A stretch of DNA of 23,116 bases from DASXMX01 sp036794395 (lineage in GTDB: Bacteria > Planctomycetota > Phycisphaerae > Tepidisphaerales > Tepidisphaeraceae), in assembly GCA_036794395.1 (NCBI GenBank), contig DAIRGS010000095.1, positions 1-23,116 of the forward strand, given 5' to 3'. The notes under the pieces are model-generated. The model was given only the letters and a program-made list of their open reading frames with translations. It was not told the origin of the DNA and ran no database searches. Below are positions 7,929 through 15,249 of the stretch, one piece after another (within the stretch, counting starts at the first letter, position 1; each line of letters opens with the position of its first letter). Both the position numbers and the translations under genes were made by a program.

Positions 7929-8748
7929 CCCTCAGCCTTCCCACATACTCGGCAGCGTCCTCACCACCGGTAATGTCAATGCCCGACAGATCGTCGAATT
8001 GCGGAAGCTTCTCTTTTCCCGGAAGCAGTTCAATCGTTTCGACCTGCATGGAGATGGGGTCTCCGACCCTGTTGTATTTGGTGACTCCGGAAACGCGAAC
8101 ACGGCGAGGCAATGCCGCCTTCACTTCTTCAAGCTGTTCGGGCGCAAACGTGCAATCAACAGCCAATCCGGACACGCCGCGGCGTAGGCGGAATTTGTGT
8201 CGATCAGGCGTATAGGTGATTTGCTCAAGCATGCCGATTAACGACGTATGGTCGAAATGAGGTCGCGGCGCGGCTTGGGTAAGCGCGTCAATATTCGCAG
8301 CGGCGTGCTGAGTGAGCATGACTTCTGGCTCGCCCGGCGCGGAAAACACGATAGCCTGAATGTCTTTGTCAAGCAGTCCGCTGAGCCGGCGCGTGTTCTC
8401 AAGCGCATCACGATCGAACGCGGGCGGGGCTTCGGGCGCGCGTTCGATCGTCCGCATACCGCCCATGTACGTCCCAATGACCGGGGGAGCCGACTCATTC
8501 ATGACCGTAACCTTTAGCGATCCGTTTAGGTTGATATTCAAAATCTGCCAATCGGATCGACCGGGTGATGCCCCCTCTGCACCTTCTTCAATGTCACGCA
8601 GGATTAGGAGCGTGCGCTGAAGTGCTTCAATGAGACTGGCCACCGTAACGCGGTCGCCGCGCGACAGAAGTTTGACCGTCAACTCGTTACGCATCAAAGC
8701 TTGTGCTTGCCCCTTCCCTGTCGGTTGCTGCGTGTCCCTCCGCACCAT
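7909..8748 (-). CDS. Passenger protein, possible antitoxin-like partner
   Basis: A 279-aa protein starting 16 bp after the transposase stop. The N-terminal part (NELTVKLLSRGDRVTVASLI, EALQRTLLILRDIE) and the C-terminal part (HTSLIGMLEQIT, RRGVSGLAVDCTFAPEQLEE, ALPRRVRVSGVTKYNRVGDP) look like two separate domains. The second has an alternating pattern that suggests a small beta-barrel (OB-like, inference). I have seen this C-terminal pattern in proteins encoded directly upstream of PIN toxins, which would make it an antitoxin or partner, but no function is proven. The start may be ATG 8748 or the internal ATG at 8694, where the conserved-looking part begins. There is no signal peptide or membrane segment. 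Confidence 0.7.
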   Translation of the reverse strand: MVRRDTQQPTGKGQAQALMRNELTVKLLSRGDRVTVASLIEALQRTLLILRDIEEGAEGASPGRSDWQILNINLNGSLKVTVMNESAPPVIGTYMGGMRTIERAPEAPPAFDRDALENTRRLSGLLDKDIQAIVFSAPGEPEVMLTQHAAANIDALTQAAPRPHFDHTSLIGMLEQITYTPDRHKFRLRRGVSGLAVDCTFAPEQLEEVKAALPRRVRVSGVTKYNRVGDPISMQVETIELLPGKEKLPQFDDLSGIDITGGEDAAEYVGRLRGDDEDA

Positions 8749-8764
8749 CTTCCCCGATGAGCGT

Positions 8765-9691
8765 CTAATACGTCAATCGTTTTCCGGGAACACCTGCAAG
8801 GGCCAATAAGAACCACATTCCGTCGTCAGCGCTGCGGTTGTTGAATCTAAAACCTTCCGCATCTAGATACCGGAACAGGTGGAACGGCTCGACCGAAACG
8901 TGAGTACCTTTGATGCACCGCTTGAGCAGGCTCCAGAAATTTTCCATCCCATTCGTGTGAACCGCGCCGTCGACGTACTTCTCGGCGTGATTCACGAATC
9001 CGTGAACGAAGTCGGGATTCAGTCCGGCGTAGGACGCGAGCGAATCCGTATAGACGTTCGACCCGGTTTCGACGTGCGCGAGCACGACGGGCTGTAGCGT
9101 CTTCCGTTTGGTGTTATCGACCACGAAGGTTCGGACCTTGCTTTTTCCCTTATCCGTGTGGCGTTCCAAGAGTCCCATAACCGCCGTCTTGCCGACGATG
9201 CCGCGACCTTTGGCCTTCCGCTTCCCCTTGTGCATGTTGCGGGCCTTGCCGCCGACGAAAGTTTCGTCCGCTTCGACGGTCCCGGTCATTTTATTGAACG
9301 TGCCTTCGTTGAGCGCGAGTCGGATTCGGTGCTGTAAGAACCACGCGGTTTTCTGAGTCACGCCAAGATGCCGACCGACTTCGTAACTGCTGATGCTGTT
9401 CTTGGCGTTCACTTCAAGCCAAACCGCGATGAGGCACTTGTCGATGGGGAGGCGGCATTCTTCGAAGATGGTTCCGATCTTGACGGAGAACTGGCGGCGC
9501 GGGTGCTTCTCTCGGCACTCCCACACGCGGCGTCCGGGGATGTAAAGAACGCGCCCTGATCCGCAGTTGGGGCAGCACACGCCATCGGGCCAGCGGATCG
9601 CCGCGAAGAACGCTGTTGCAAAGTCGAGATCGGAAAACATCCGCACGGCTTCGATCAACGTTTCCGGCATTTTGGTTTCGTTCGCGTTCAT
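8765..9691 (-). CDS. IS1595-family transposase
   Basis: A 308-aa transposase. The N-terminal zinc ribbon has CPNC (C40, C43) and C59. A helical segment (ISSYEVGRHLGVTQKTAWFLQHR) probably forms the helix-turn-helix. The catalytic domain has D142 in VEADETFVGG, D216 in NVYTDSLASY and E250 in TNGMENFWSLLKR, the acidic triad of this family. No frameshift is seen, so it is probably active. ATG 9691 has no Shine-Dalgarno, but a promoter-like pair at 9698-9726 puts the transcript start at or next to the ATG, so the mRNA may be leaderless. The three passenger genes follow at short spacing and are probably read on the same transcript. Confidence 0.96.
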   Translation of the reverse strand: MNANETKMPETLIEAVRMFSDLDFATAFFAAIRWPDGVCCPNCGSGRVLYIPGRRVWECREKHPRRQFSVKIGTIFEECRLPIDKCLIAVWLEVNAKNSISSYEVGRHLGVTQKTAWFLQHRIRLALNEGTFNKMTGTVEADETFVGGKARNMHKGKRKAKGRGIVGKTAVMGLLERHTDKGKSKVRTFVVDNTKRKTLQPVVLAHVETGSNVYTDSLASYAGLNPDFVHGFVNHAEKYVDGAVHTNGMENFWSLLKRCIKGTHVSVEPFHLFRYLDAEGFRFNNRSADDGMWFLLALAGVPGKRLTY

Positions 9692-9697
9692 GCCAGA

Positions 9698-9726
9698 ATT
9701 CTAGCGGCGCGAGCCTACTGAGTAAA
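9698..9726 (-). promoter_or_regulatory. Likely transposase promoter using the inverted repeat
   Basis: On the minus strand, TTTACT (9726-9721, inside the right inverted repeat) and TAGAAT (9703-9698) match sigma70-type -35 (4/6) and -10 (5/6) boxes with a 17-bp spacer. The -10 ends six bases before the transposase ATG, so transcription would start at about the A of the start codon. Confidence 0.55.
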
Positions 9727-9739
9727 GTATATTATTGCC
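9718..9739 (-). repeat. Right terminal inverted repeat of the IS1595 element
   Basis: It is the reverse complement of 7470-7491 with one mismatch. It ends TATTATTGCC at the outer edge, directly followed by the duplicated ATGTTTTA. Confidence 0.92.
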
Positions 9740-9747
9740 ATGTTTTA
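9740..9747. repeat. Target site duplication, right copy
   Basis: ATGTTTTA, identical to 7462-7469. Confidence 0.92.
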
Positions 9748-9762
9748 TGGGTTGGCAGACAG

Positions 9763-9784
9763 GGTCGCTGAAGCCACCACGCCA
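9763..9784. repeat. Right arm of the split palindrome
   Basis: This is the reverse complement of 7440-7461 at 21 of 22 positions. It sits between the transposon's right end and the stop of the convergent PEP-CTERM gene at 9807. Confidence 0.8.
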
Positions 9785-9806
9785 GGTCGGAGGTTTTCTC
9801 TTCGAT

Positions 9807-10505
9807 TTACCGCCGCCGAATCAACATCGCTCCCACCGTCGCCACCATCGCCAGCGCCGCTGGCTCTGGCACCGCGATCAGGAAATTCGGGCCCGCCGCA
9901 CCCGGCAGGAAAATATCGCCTTGGGTGTTCGTCTGGTACGCCGCAGTATCGTTGGCTTCCGTGGATGATGTTAAGTGGATCGGCCCACTCACGCCCGTGG
10001 CCAGCGTGATGCCGGACCACTCAGCCCTGTAACCGGTGCCAAAATTCGATGCCTGAATCTCGTAGCTCTGCGCATCAAGTGTGATCGGCGTAGCCAGCGT
10101 GTGATATCGGAAGCCATCGCCGCTGGTGTAAGCGCCACCATTGGACGCAAAAATGGGATCGGTCGATAGAACCTGAACCGAAGCGCCAATGACCGGGTTT
10201 CCGGAAAAATGCCCGTTCTCCGCCGTCACAGCCACGTTGGGTGTCGGGTTCGAATAGTAAAGCGCTACCGGTAGTGGCTGCGCCGGCGTGATACTGGTTC
10301 CCCCGAAATCCATCACCCCCAGCGCAGTAATCGTGACTTGCTGCGTCAGCGTAAAGGTATACCCGATTGAGAAATGCTGGCCACCTCCAGTGTGAAAATT
10401 GGAAGTCGCAAATTCAATCGCCGGCACATCCGCCAGGCTCGCTCGCCCGAACAATCCGATCCCCACCAGAATTCCGATCCCGACCGCTCGAATAGAGATC
10501 CGCAT
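9807..10505 (-). CDS. PEP-CTERM domain exported protein
   Basis: A 232-aa protein with an N-terminal signal peptide (MRISIRAVGIGILVGIGLFG, cut near ASLA) and a C-terminal PEP-CTERM tail: VPEPAALAMVATVGAML then IRRR. That tail is a sorting signal recognised by exosortase-type systems. The middle is Thr/Ser/Gly-rich and beta-like, with no enzyme motif. The frame opens at 10556, but ATG 10505 is chosen because AGGAGG lies a suitable eight or so bases upstream and the signal peptide begins there. It converges with the DUF1501 operon across the transposon. The exact role is unknown; it is a surface or matrix protein by class. Confidence 0.88.
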   Translation of the reverse strand: MRISIRAVGIGILVGIGLFGRASLADVPAIEFATSNFHTGGGQHFSIGYTFTLTQQVTITALGVMDFGGTSITPAQPLPVALYYSNPTPNVAVTAENGHFSGNPVIGASVQVLSTDPIFASNGGAYTSGDGFRYHTLATPITLDAQSYEIQASNFGTGYRAEWSGITLATGVSGPIHLTSSTEANDTAAYQTNTQGDIFLPGAAGPNFLIAVPEPAALAMVATVGAMLIRRR

Positions 10506-10552
10506 TTTCAGCTCCTCCTGCCTTCCCCCCTGACCCGTTGCCTCGCCCTCAA

Positions 10553-10627
10553 TCACGACGTGAACGCCAGACCCTCGCGCACACGGCGGGCGATGACCTG
10601 CGTGTACTGCGAGCCGAAATCGAGAAT
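10553..10627 (-). pseudogene. guaA: guaA-like N-terminal fragment at the assembly gap
   Basis: Read leftward from the N gap, the frame encodes ILDFGSQYTQVIARRVRE, a close match to the start of GMP synthase's glutamine amidotransferase domain, then GLAFTS and a stop. Similarity stops abruptly after RRVRE; a 2-base shift there would give SGVHVV, resembling the expected 'LGVYCE' only weakly. No other part of guaA is present. It is either a contig-end artefact (a conserved k-mer path joined to the wrong neighbour) or a remnant. It does not support a working guaA in this window. Confidence 0.55.
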
Positions 10628-10637
10628 NNNNNNNNNN
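10628..10637. other. Assembly gap (10 N)
   Basis: Ten N bases mark a scaffold join of unknown true content. To its right an unrecognised plus-strand frame (YITFISFGLYVVARAIAV...) runs from the gap to a stop at 10816, and may be the tail of a gene or a contig-edge chimera. Order and distance of the genes on either side of this point should not be trusted. Apart from these two edge frames, I see no gene between 10506 and 10978. Confidence 0.95.
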
Positions 10638-10978
10638 TCTACATCACGTTCATCAGCTTCGGGCTCTACGTGGTGGCGCGGGCGATCGCCGTACGCGCAA
10701 TTTTCGCACTTCAGACAGGGATTTACCGATACCGAAATTCGACAAAAGAAGTGAAAGGCTGCGTTTTCTCCCTGCCGCCTAACGCTTACTTGCATCTAAG
10801 CTTAACCAACGCCTAACCAATCTTCAATTGAATTATCGCCAGTCGATTTAGACGTCTGAATTTTGTCGGATTCACGTCAGACCCCACCGATGACTTCAAA
10901 TGCCCGTCGGAACGACAATCTCGATACGGGTATCCAAGCAATTTCCACAATTGCAGACCAGCGGGGTAGTTGCTGTTG

Positions 10979-12694
10979 ATGCCATTCCCCACTCGCTCTA
11001 CGTTTGCCCCGATTTGCCTTGTGGCTTTGTTGGCCGGCTCCCCTCTTTCCCAAGCCGCCGCTGCCCCCCCAACTACCCAACCCCCAACGCGCGAAAAGTA
11101 CCGCACGTTCGCCATGGTGCATCAGGGCGACGCCGCCGCGGGCAAGGCGCTGTTCATGGAACCGCAGAAGATTGCCTGCGCGAACTGCCACACCACTGAT
11201 GGCAAAGGCGGAAAGGCCGGCCCCGATCTGTTCGCCATCGGCGACAAATTCGGCCGCGATGATCTGATCCAGCAGGTGCTTTTCCCTTCGGCTTCGATCG
11301 CAGTCGGTTACAGCACCACCACCATCAAGACCAAGGCCGGTGATTCCTTCCAGGGTATTATCAAGGAATCCAACGACCAATCGGTCGGCCTGATGGGCTC
11401 TGATGGAAAGCTCGTCCACATTAAGCTCACGGACATCGATCAACAGCGTACCACTGATGTATCCCTGATGCCCGAAGGTCTCGAAACGGCCCTCACTCAG
11501 CAGCAGTTTGCCGATTTGATTGCCTATCTTGCCAGCCTGAAGGCCCCGCAATCGGTTGCCGCGTCATTTCATGGAATGCCGCTGGAAATCCCGCCTTTGA
11601 AGACTCCCCTCGAATTGACCCAATTCAATTCCCCCGAGAACGCATTCAAGCATCCGACCTGGTTCGGGACTGTTCCCGGCCTCACCGACACCTTCACCGT
11701 CGTAGAGCACGAGACCGGAAAAATCTGGCTCTATGAAAAGCACGGCTCCATCGAATCCAAAACCACATTCCTCGCAACCAGCCGCGTTGTCCCCGGCACC
11801 CGCGGCCTGCTCAGCATGGTCTTCCATCCCAACTACGCTCAGAACCGCAAATACTACATCGTAAACCACACCACCGAGGGCAATCGCTTCGCAAGCTTCG
11901 TCATGCAGGGCGTTGCTGCTCCCGATCTCAAATCCGATTCCGGCCAACCCCTCAAGGAAGTCATCACGCTCCACGCCGTTACCAACGGGCACTACGGCGG
12001 ATCTCTCCAGTTCGGCCCCGATGGATACCTCTACGTCGGTATGGGCGATTCCGGACCGCAGGGCGATCCCGAAGGCCACTCCCAAAATACCTCACTCCTG
12101 CTCGGCAAGATTCTCCGCATCGATGTCGATCATCCCGATGCCGGCAAAGGCTACTCGGTTCCCTCCGATAACCCCTTCGTCAACAAGCCCGGCTTCCGCC
12201 CCGAAATCTGGGCATACGGCCTGCGCGAACCCTGGCGCTTCAGTTTCGATCCCGTCACCAAAGACTTCTGGGTCGGCGATGTCGGGCAGGACCTCTACGA
12301 AGAAATCGATATCGTCCGCAAAGGCGAAAACTACGGCTGGAATGTCATGGAGGCCTTCGAGCGCTATTCGAACAAATATCGCCGCGATGGCGAAACCTAC
12401 ACCCCGCCCGTCTTTGCCTGGACCCGCAAATACGGCCAATCCTCCACCGGCGGCTTCGTCTACCGCGCCAACCCCAAGAGCTCCTTCTACGGCGTCTACA
12501 TCTTCGGCGACTACCAGAAAAAACGCATCTTCGCTCTCACCCAGAAAGATCGTGTGTTAGACCAGGTCCGCCTCCTCGCCACCGCCCCTCAATCCGTCGT
12601 CTCGTTTGGCCAGGATGCCCAGGGCCAGATCTATTTCGTCGGTTACGAAGGCAACATCTATAAACTCGAACTCGATTCCGCTCGTTTTGAATAA
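10979..12694 (+). CDS. Exported cytochrome c / glucose-sorbosone dehydrogenase-like protein
   Basis: A 571-aa two-part protein. A signal peptide runs to about residue 27 (LSQAAAA). A c-type cytochrome domain follows, with CANCH at 67-71 binding heme and TTDGKGGKAGPDL after it. The second part, from about residue 225, is a six-bladed propeller of the glucose/sorbosone dehydrogenase type: VVPGTRGLLSMVFHPNY, GHYGGSLQFGPDGYLYVGMGDSG, NTSLLLGKILRIDVD, PEIWAYGLREPWRFSFDP, ENYGWNVMEAF. It probably oxidises a sugar or alcohol outside the cytoplasm and passes electrons through its own heme; PQQ use is possible but not shown. The frame opens at TTG 10970, and ATG 10979 is preferred. It stands alone, with a motif-rich gene-free stretch after it. 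Confidence 0.93.
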   Translation: MPFPTRSTFAPICLVALLAGSPLSQAAAAPPTTQPPTREKYRTFAMVHQGDAAAGKALFMEPQKIACANCHTTDGKGGKAGPDLFAIGDKFGRDDLIQQVLFPSASIAVGYSTTTIKTKAGDSFQGIIKESNDQSVGLMGSDGKLVHIKLTDIDQQRTTDVSLMPEGLETALTQQQFADLIAYLASLKAPQSVAASFHGMPLEIPPLKTPLELTQFNSPENAFKHPTWFGTVPGLTDTFTVVEHETGKIWLYEKHGSIESKTTFLATSRVVPGTRGLLSMVFHPNYAQNRKYYIVNHTTEGNRFASFVMQGVAAPDLKSDSGQPLKEVITLHAVTNGHYGGSLQFGPDGYLYVGMGDSGPQGDPEGHSQNTSLLLGKILRIDVDHPDAGKGYSVPSDNPFVNKPGFRPEIWAYGLREPWRFSFDPVTKDFWVGDVGQDLYEEIDIVRKGENYGWNVMEAFERYSNKYRRDGETYTPPVFAWTRKYGQSSTGGFVYRANPKSSFYGVYIFGDYQKKRIFALTQKDRVLDQVRLLATAPQSVVSFGQDAQGQIYFVGYEGNIYKLELDSARFE

Positions 12695-12803
12695 CCGCGG
12701 CTGAACCTTCCAACTCCGCAGCGCGATCTTCCTGGTTTTGATGCGCAGATTTAACCAGCGCCCTCTTGCCTCCCTACGCTGTAATTCGCATCCATGCACT
12801 GTA

Positions 12804-12863
12804 GCAAGTGTCGCACGGACCCCCTGTTTTTCGCCTGAAAAGCGGGGTCCGTGCGACACTTGC
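12804..12863. repeat. Perfect 20-bp-arm inverted repeat
   Basis: 12804-12823 (begins GCAAGTGTCGCACGG) and 12844-12863 are perfect reverse complements. The 20-nt loop contains a further TTTTC/GAAAA pairing. It lies 109 bp after the dehydrogenase stop and could form a strong RNA hairpin, but it has no T-run. Both arms contain the TGTCGCA motif that recurs through the next 160 bp. Confidence 0.85.
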
Positions 12864-13023
12864 GACACGTGTCGCACGAAATTCGCATCCTCTGTCGCAC
12901 GAACCCCCTCCACGAGCCCAGTCATAAATAACTGTATCCAATGACTTTGCAATACAAGCTTAGAACCCATGCGACACAATGCGACGTTTTGCGACACTTT
13001 TTCGATTTTGCCCCACTGTCGCA
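12809..13023. repeat. Cluster of TGTCGCA motifs in both orientations
   Basis: TGTCGCA occurs at 12809, 12870, 12893 and 13017, and its reverse complement TGCGACA at 12852, 12861, 12970 and 12990, plus a near copy at 12980. The 16-bp TGCGACACGTGTCGCA (12861-12876) is a perfect palindrome. Three copies continue as CACGnACCCC. The stretch 12695-13105 otherwise holds no gene I can support. It may be a regulator-binding region, a dispersed repeat or part of the GT2 gene's upstream region. Confidence 0.7.
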
Positions 13024-13105
13024 CGCACCCCGACGACCGCGTGCCTTCGGGAATCGCGATGCCATCGATCGATTCTCAGGGAGATGATCGAATCGGTCCG
13101 ATAAC

Positions 13106-14311
13106 GTGGATATGGAGTTTGGTCGACGTGGGCCGCGTATCAGCTTTTTGATTGCGACGTTCAATCGCCGGGAGGTGCTTTTGCGCACGCTGGGGGAAAT
13201 TGAACTGTGCGGGTTGGCGGTTGCGGATTTTGAGATCCTGGTTGTCGACAACGCGAGCTCGGACGGCACGGCCGACGCGGTGATGGACCAATTTCCGGGG
13301 GTCAAGCTCTTGCGGTTACCGACCAATCGCGGGCCCTGCGCTAAGAATGTGGGCCTTGCGGCGGCGCGGGGCGAATTTGTTGTTTTTCTGGACGATGATT
13401 CGTTCCCGATGCCGGGTTCAGTCCAGCGGATGATCGGGGATTTTGTGAGAGATGATTCTCTTGGGGCGGCGGTGTTCACGATCACGCTGCCGGACGGATC
13501 CCGGGAATGCAGTGCGTATCCGGATGTGTGCATTGGGTGCGGGACGGGATTCAGGCGATCGGCGCTGATGGCGGTCGGGGGGCTGCCGGATGATTTCTTC
13601 ATGGCCGCCGAGGAGTACGATCTTTCATTGCGCCTCATTGGAGCGGGATGGCGTGTAACGCCGTTTGATGACTTGCACGTGCGTCATTTAAAGACCCCGG
13701 GCTCGCGGTTTCCGTCGCGGATCGCCCGGCTGGATGCCCGGAACAATGTGCTGCTCGCGATGCGTTATTTTCCGGAGCCCTGGCGGATGAAGTACGTATC
13801 AGCATGGCTGGAGCGGTACCGGATGATGGCCAAAGCCAATGGAACCCGAGCGGCTTACTGGATGGGGGCGGCGCAGGGAATCGCCCGGGGGATTGGTCAG
13901 GAGTCGCGCCCGATCGGCATTGAGGCTTTTGAGCAGTTCGCCAGGGTGCGGGAAACCCGCCAGCGGATGCAGAATGAGGCACGCTCACGCGGGCTGCGGC
14001 GGATCTTGTTTGTGGACGTGGGCAAGAACTTCATCGCTTACCAGGAGGCGGCGAGGGATTGTGGATTAGAAGTCGTTGGAGTCGCGGATGCCAAATTGGG
14101 CGGGCGCGGGTTTGTTTATCGTGGAGTGCCCGTGATCACGGATGACGAGGCGATCGCGAAGCAATTTGATGCGGCGATCGTGAGTAATCTGTCACCGGTG
14201 CATGCTGCCCTGCGCAAATCGCAATGGCAATCGCGGTTGGGTAGCGGCAGGGCGATACTCGACTTGTTTGGCGCCGCCGAGACAATACTCCCGGCGGCGC
14301 GGGCAGCATGA
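13106..14311 (+). CDS. GT2 family glycosyltransferase with extra C-terminal domain
   Basis: A 401-aa protein. Residues 11-240 are a GT-A fold family 2 glycosyltransferase: ISFLIATFNRREVLLRTL, ILVVDNASSDGT, the metal/nucleotide-binding FLDDDSF (D96-D98) and AAEEYDLSLRL, a plausible catalytic-base region. It transfers a sugar from a nucleotide donor to an unknown acceptor. From about residue 300 a second domain begins (RRILFVDVGKNFIAYQEAAR, GLEVVGVADAKLGGRGFVYR, GVPVITDDEAI, AAIVSNLSPVHA) with a Rossmann-like pattern, resembling sugar-nucleotide or PglD-type sensing domains; its role is not known. The start is GTG 13106 or ATG 13112. No signal peptide is seen. It appears to be monocistronic. 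Confidence 0.9.
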   Translation: MDMEFGRRGPRISFLIATFNRREVLLRTLGEIELCGLAVADFEILVVDNASSDGTADAVMDQFPGVKLLRLPTNRGPCAKNVGLAAARGEFVVFLDDDSFPMPGSVQRMIGDFVRDDSLGAAVFTITLPDGSRECSAYPDVCIGCGTGFRRSALMAVGGLPDDFFMAAEEYDLSLRLIGAGWRVTPFDDLHVRHLKTPGSRFPSRIARLDARNNVLLAMRYFPEPWRMKYVSAWLERYRMMAKANGTRAAYWMGAAQGIARGIGQESRPIGIEAFEQFARVRETRQRMQNEARSRGLRRILFVDVGKNFIAYQEAARDCGLEVVGVADAKLGGRGFVYRGVPVITDDEAIAKQFDAAIVSNLSPVHAALRKSQWQSRLGSGRAILDLFGAAETILPAARAA

Positions 14312-14444
14312 GGAAACCGATCAAGGGGGTAGGCTTCCCAACCCGGCATGGGCCAGGCAGAAAAACTCACACCTTGATACAGGAACGCGAGCGAAACAAA
14401 ACTCACGGTAGGGTGGCATTGCCGCCGATCAGGAAAGCAGGGCG

Positions 14445-14687
14445 CTAACCCAGGGCGAGAAGGAGATTTTTCCACGAATCTCCGCCGGGATGAGGCAACA
14501 GCAGGACCCGATCCCATACCACACGATGCATCTCCCAACCGGAAGAACAGCTCAGGGGCACGATGTAAGACGCAACCGGGTGAGGCGAATAGCCGTGCGA
14601 CCCGATCTTCTCCTCGATCCGTATTTTCTCCAAGACTCCGGAAGACACTGCTGGCGCGGTACTCCGTGTCGGATCGATGCATCCCAA
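14445..14687 (-). CDS. Possible small protein or gene remnant
   Basis: A minus-strand 80-aa ORF that encodes, from residue 18, VLEKIRIEEKIGSHGYSPHP and then VASYIVPL, a stretch that reads more like protein than chance. I do not recognise it. The stretch between the convergent GT2 and exported-protein genes (14312-14712) is otherwise empty. It could be a remnant of a longer gene. Confidence 0.28.
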   Translation of the reverse strand: MGCIDPTRSTAPAVSSGVLEKIRIEEKIGSHGYSPHPVASYIVPLSCSSGWEMHRVVWDRVLLLPHPGGDSWKNLLLALG

Positions 14688-14712
14688 TCGTGTTAACCCA
14701 AGCTTTATCGAC

Positions 14713-15207
14713 TTACTTGCCAGGCGGTGCTACTCGAGCCCCGGCAAATCGGCCCTGACGTTCGAGCGGGCCCTTGTATGTTGCTGCAATTCGCGCGTCG
14801 TTTACAACGTGCTCGGCATCCGCTGCCTGATTACCATTTCCTTTTCCAGCCGGAGCGGCAGCGGGATCGGCGGCTTCAACCCGCCCCGAAACCGTCATCG
14901 CACCGCCCATCAGCGTACCGGTCCCCTTGAACAGGTTCCCCACCAGACCAATTTGAGTAACGATCAATTTACCTTTGGCGCCGCTGTCGTCGCGGATGTC
15001 GGCGTCGATGCTGACGAAGCCCCCGGTGACAGTGGCGGTCCCATCCCCCGTGTAATAGCCGCGTACGAAGATCCGATAGGTCCCATCGGCAACCGCATTG
15101 ACCGGCCCCTGCGCCAGCGCCGGCGTGTAAGCCAGGAGCATGGTGCCAGCCAATCCTGCCAGAAGCAGCAGTCGGCGGGTGGTCAATTTGGTAACTCTCT
15201 CAAACAT
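14713..15207 (-). CDS. Small exported protein, possible target of the upstream regulator
   Basis: A 164-aa protein with an Arg-rich start (MFERVTKLTTRR), a hydrophobic core (LLLLAGLAGTMLLA) and a cleavage site near ALA (residue 32). The mature part is beta-rich (GTYRIFVRGYYTGDGTATVT, GGFVSIDADIRDD, GKLIVTQIGLVGNLFKGTGT) and ends in an Ala/Pro/Gly-rich tail. No family is recognised. The frame opens at 15357, inside the kinase gene, but ATG 15207 gives the clean signal peptide. It starts 50 bp after the kinase stop. That gap holds two direct repeats with the 11-bp spacing of an OmpR/PhoB-type site, so it may be directly controlled by the regulator encoded upstream. Confidence 0.72.
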   Translation of the reverse strand: MFERVTKLTTRRLLLLAGLAGTMLLAYTPALAQGPVNAVADGTYRIFVRGYYTGDGTATVTGGFVSIDADIRDDSGAKGKLIVTQIGLVGNLFKGTGTLMGGAMTVSGRVEAADPAAAPAGKGNGNQAADAEHVVNDARIAATYKGPLERQGRFAGARVAPPGK

Positions 15208-15214
15208 CCTGCGT

Positions 15215-15249
15215 ATATTGTTACAGGTGAAGATGAAAGTGGGATGAAA
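15215..15249 (-). promoter_or_regulatory. Pho-box-like direct repeats and -10 before the exported gene
   Basis: On the minus strand TTTCATC occurs at 15249-15243 and again at 15238-15232, 7-bp repeats separated by 4 bp, the spacing used by OmpR/PhoB-family regulators. Eleven bases further, CAATAT (15220-15215) is a plausible -10, the distance seen in PhoB-type promoters. Seven more bases lead to the ATG at 15207, so the transcript may be nearly leaderless. Confidence 0.45.

Larger units (their letters stand above)
7470..9739 (-). mobile_element. Complete IS1595-family transposon with passenger genes
   Basis: A 2270-bp element bounded by 22-bp terminal inverted repeats (7470-7491 and 9718-9739, 21/22 identical) and flanked by the 8-bp direct duplication ATGTTTTA. 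It holds an intact IS1595-type transposase (8765-9691) and, downstream on the same strand, three further ORFs (7909-8748, 7719-7928, 7535-7693). All four fill the element with little spare DNA. An IS1595 element with only a transposase would be about half this size. Intact ends, duplication and transposase suggest a fairly recent insertion. Confidence 0.92.

Noticed and set aside
14116..14682. 188-aa minus-strand ORF over the end of the GT2 gene
   Set aside because: It runs antisense through a well-supported gene for about half its length and shows no recognisable protein features.
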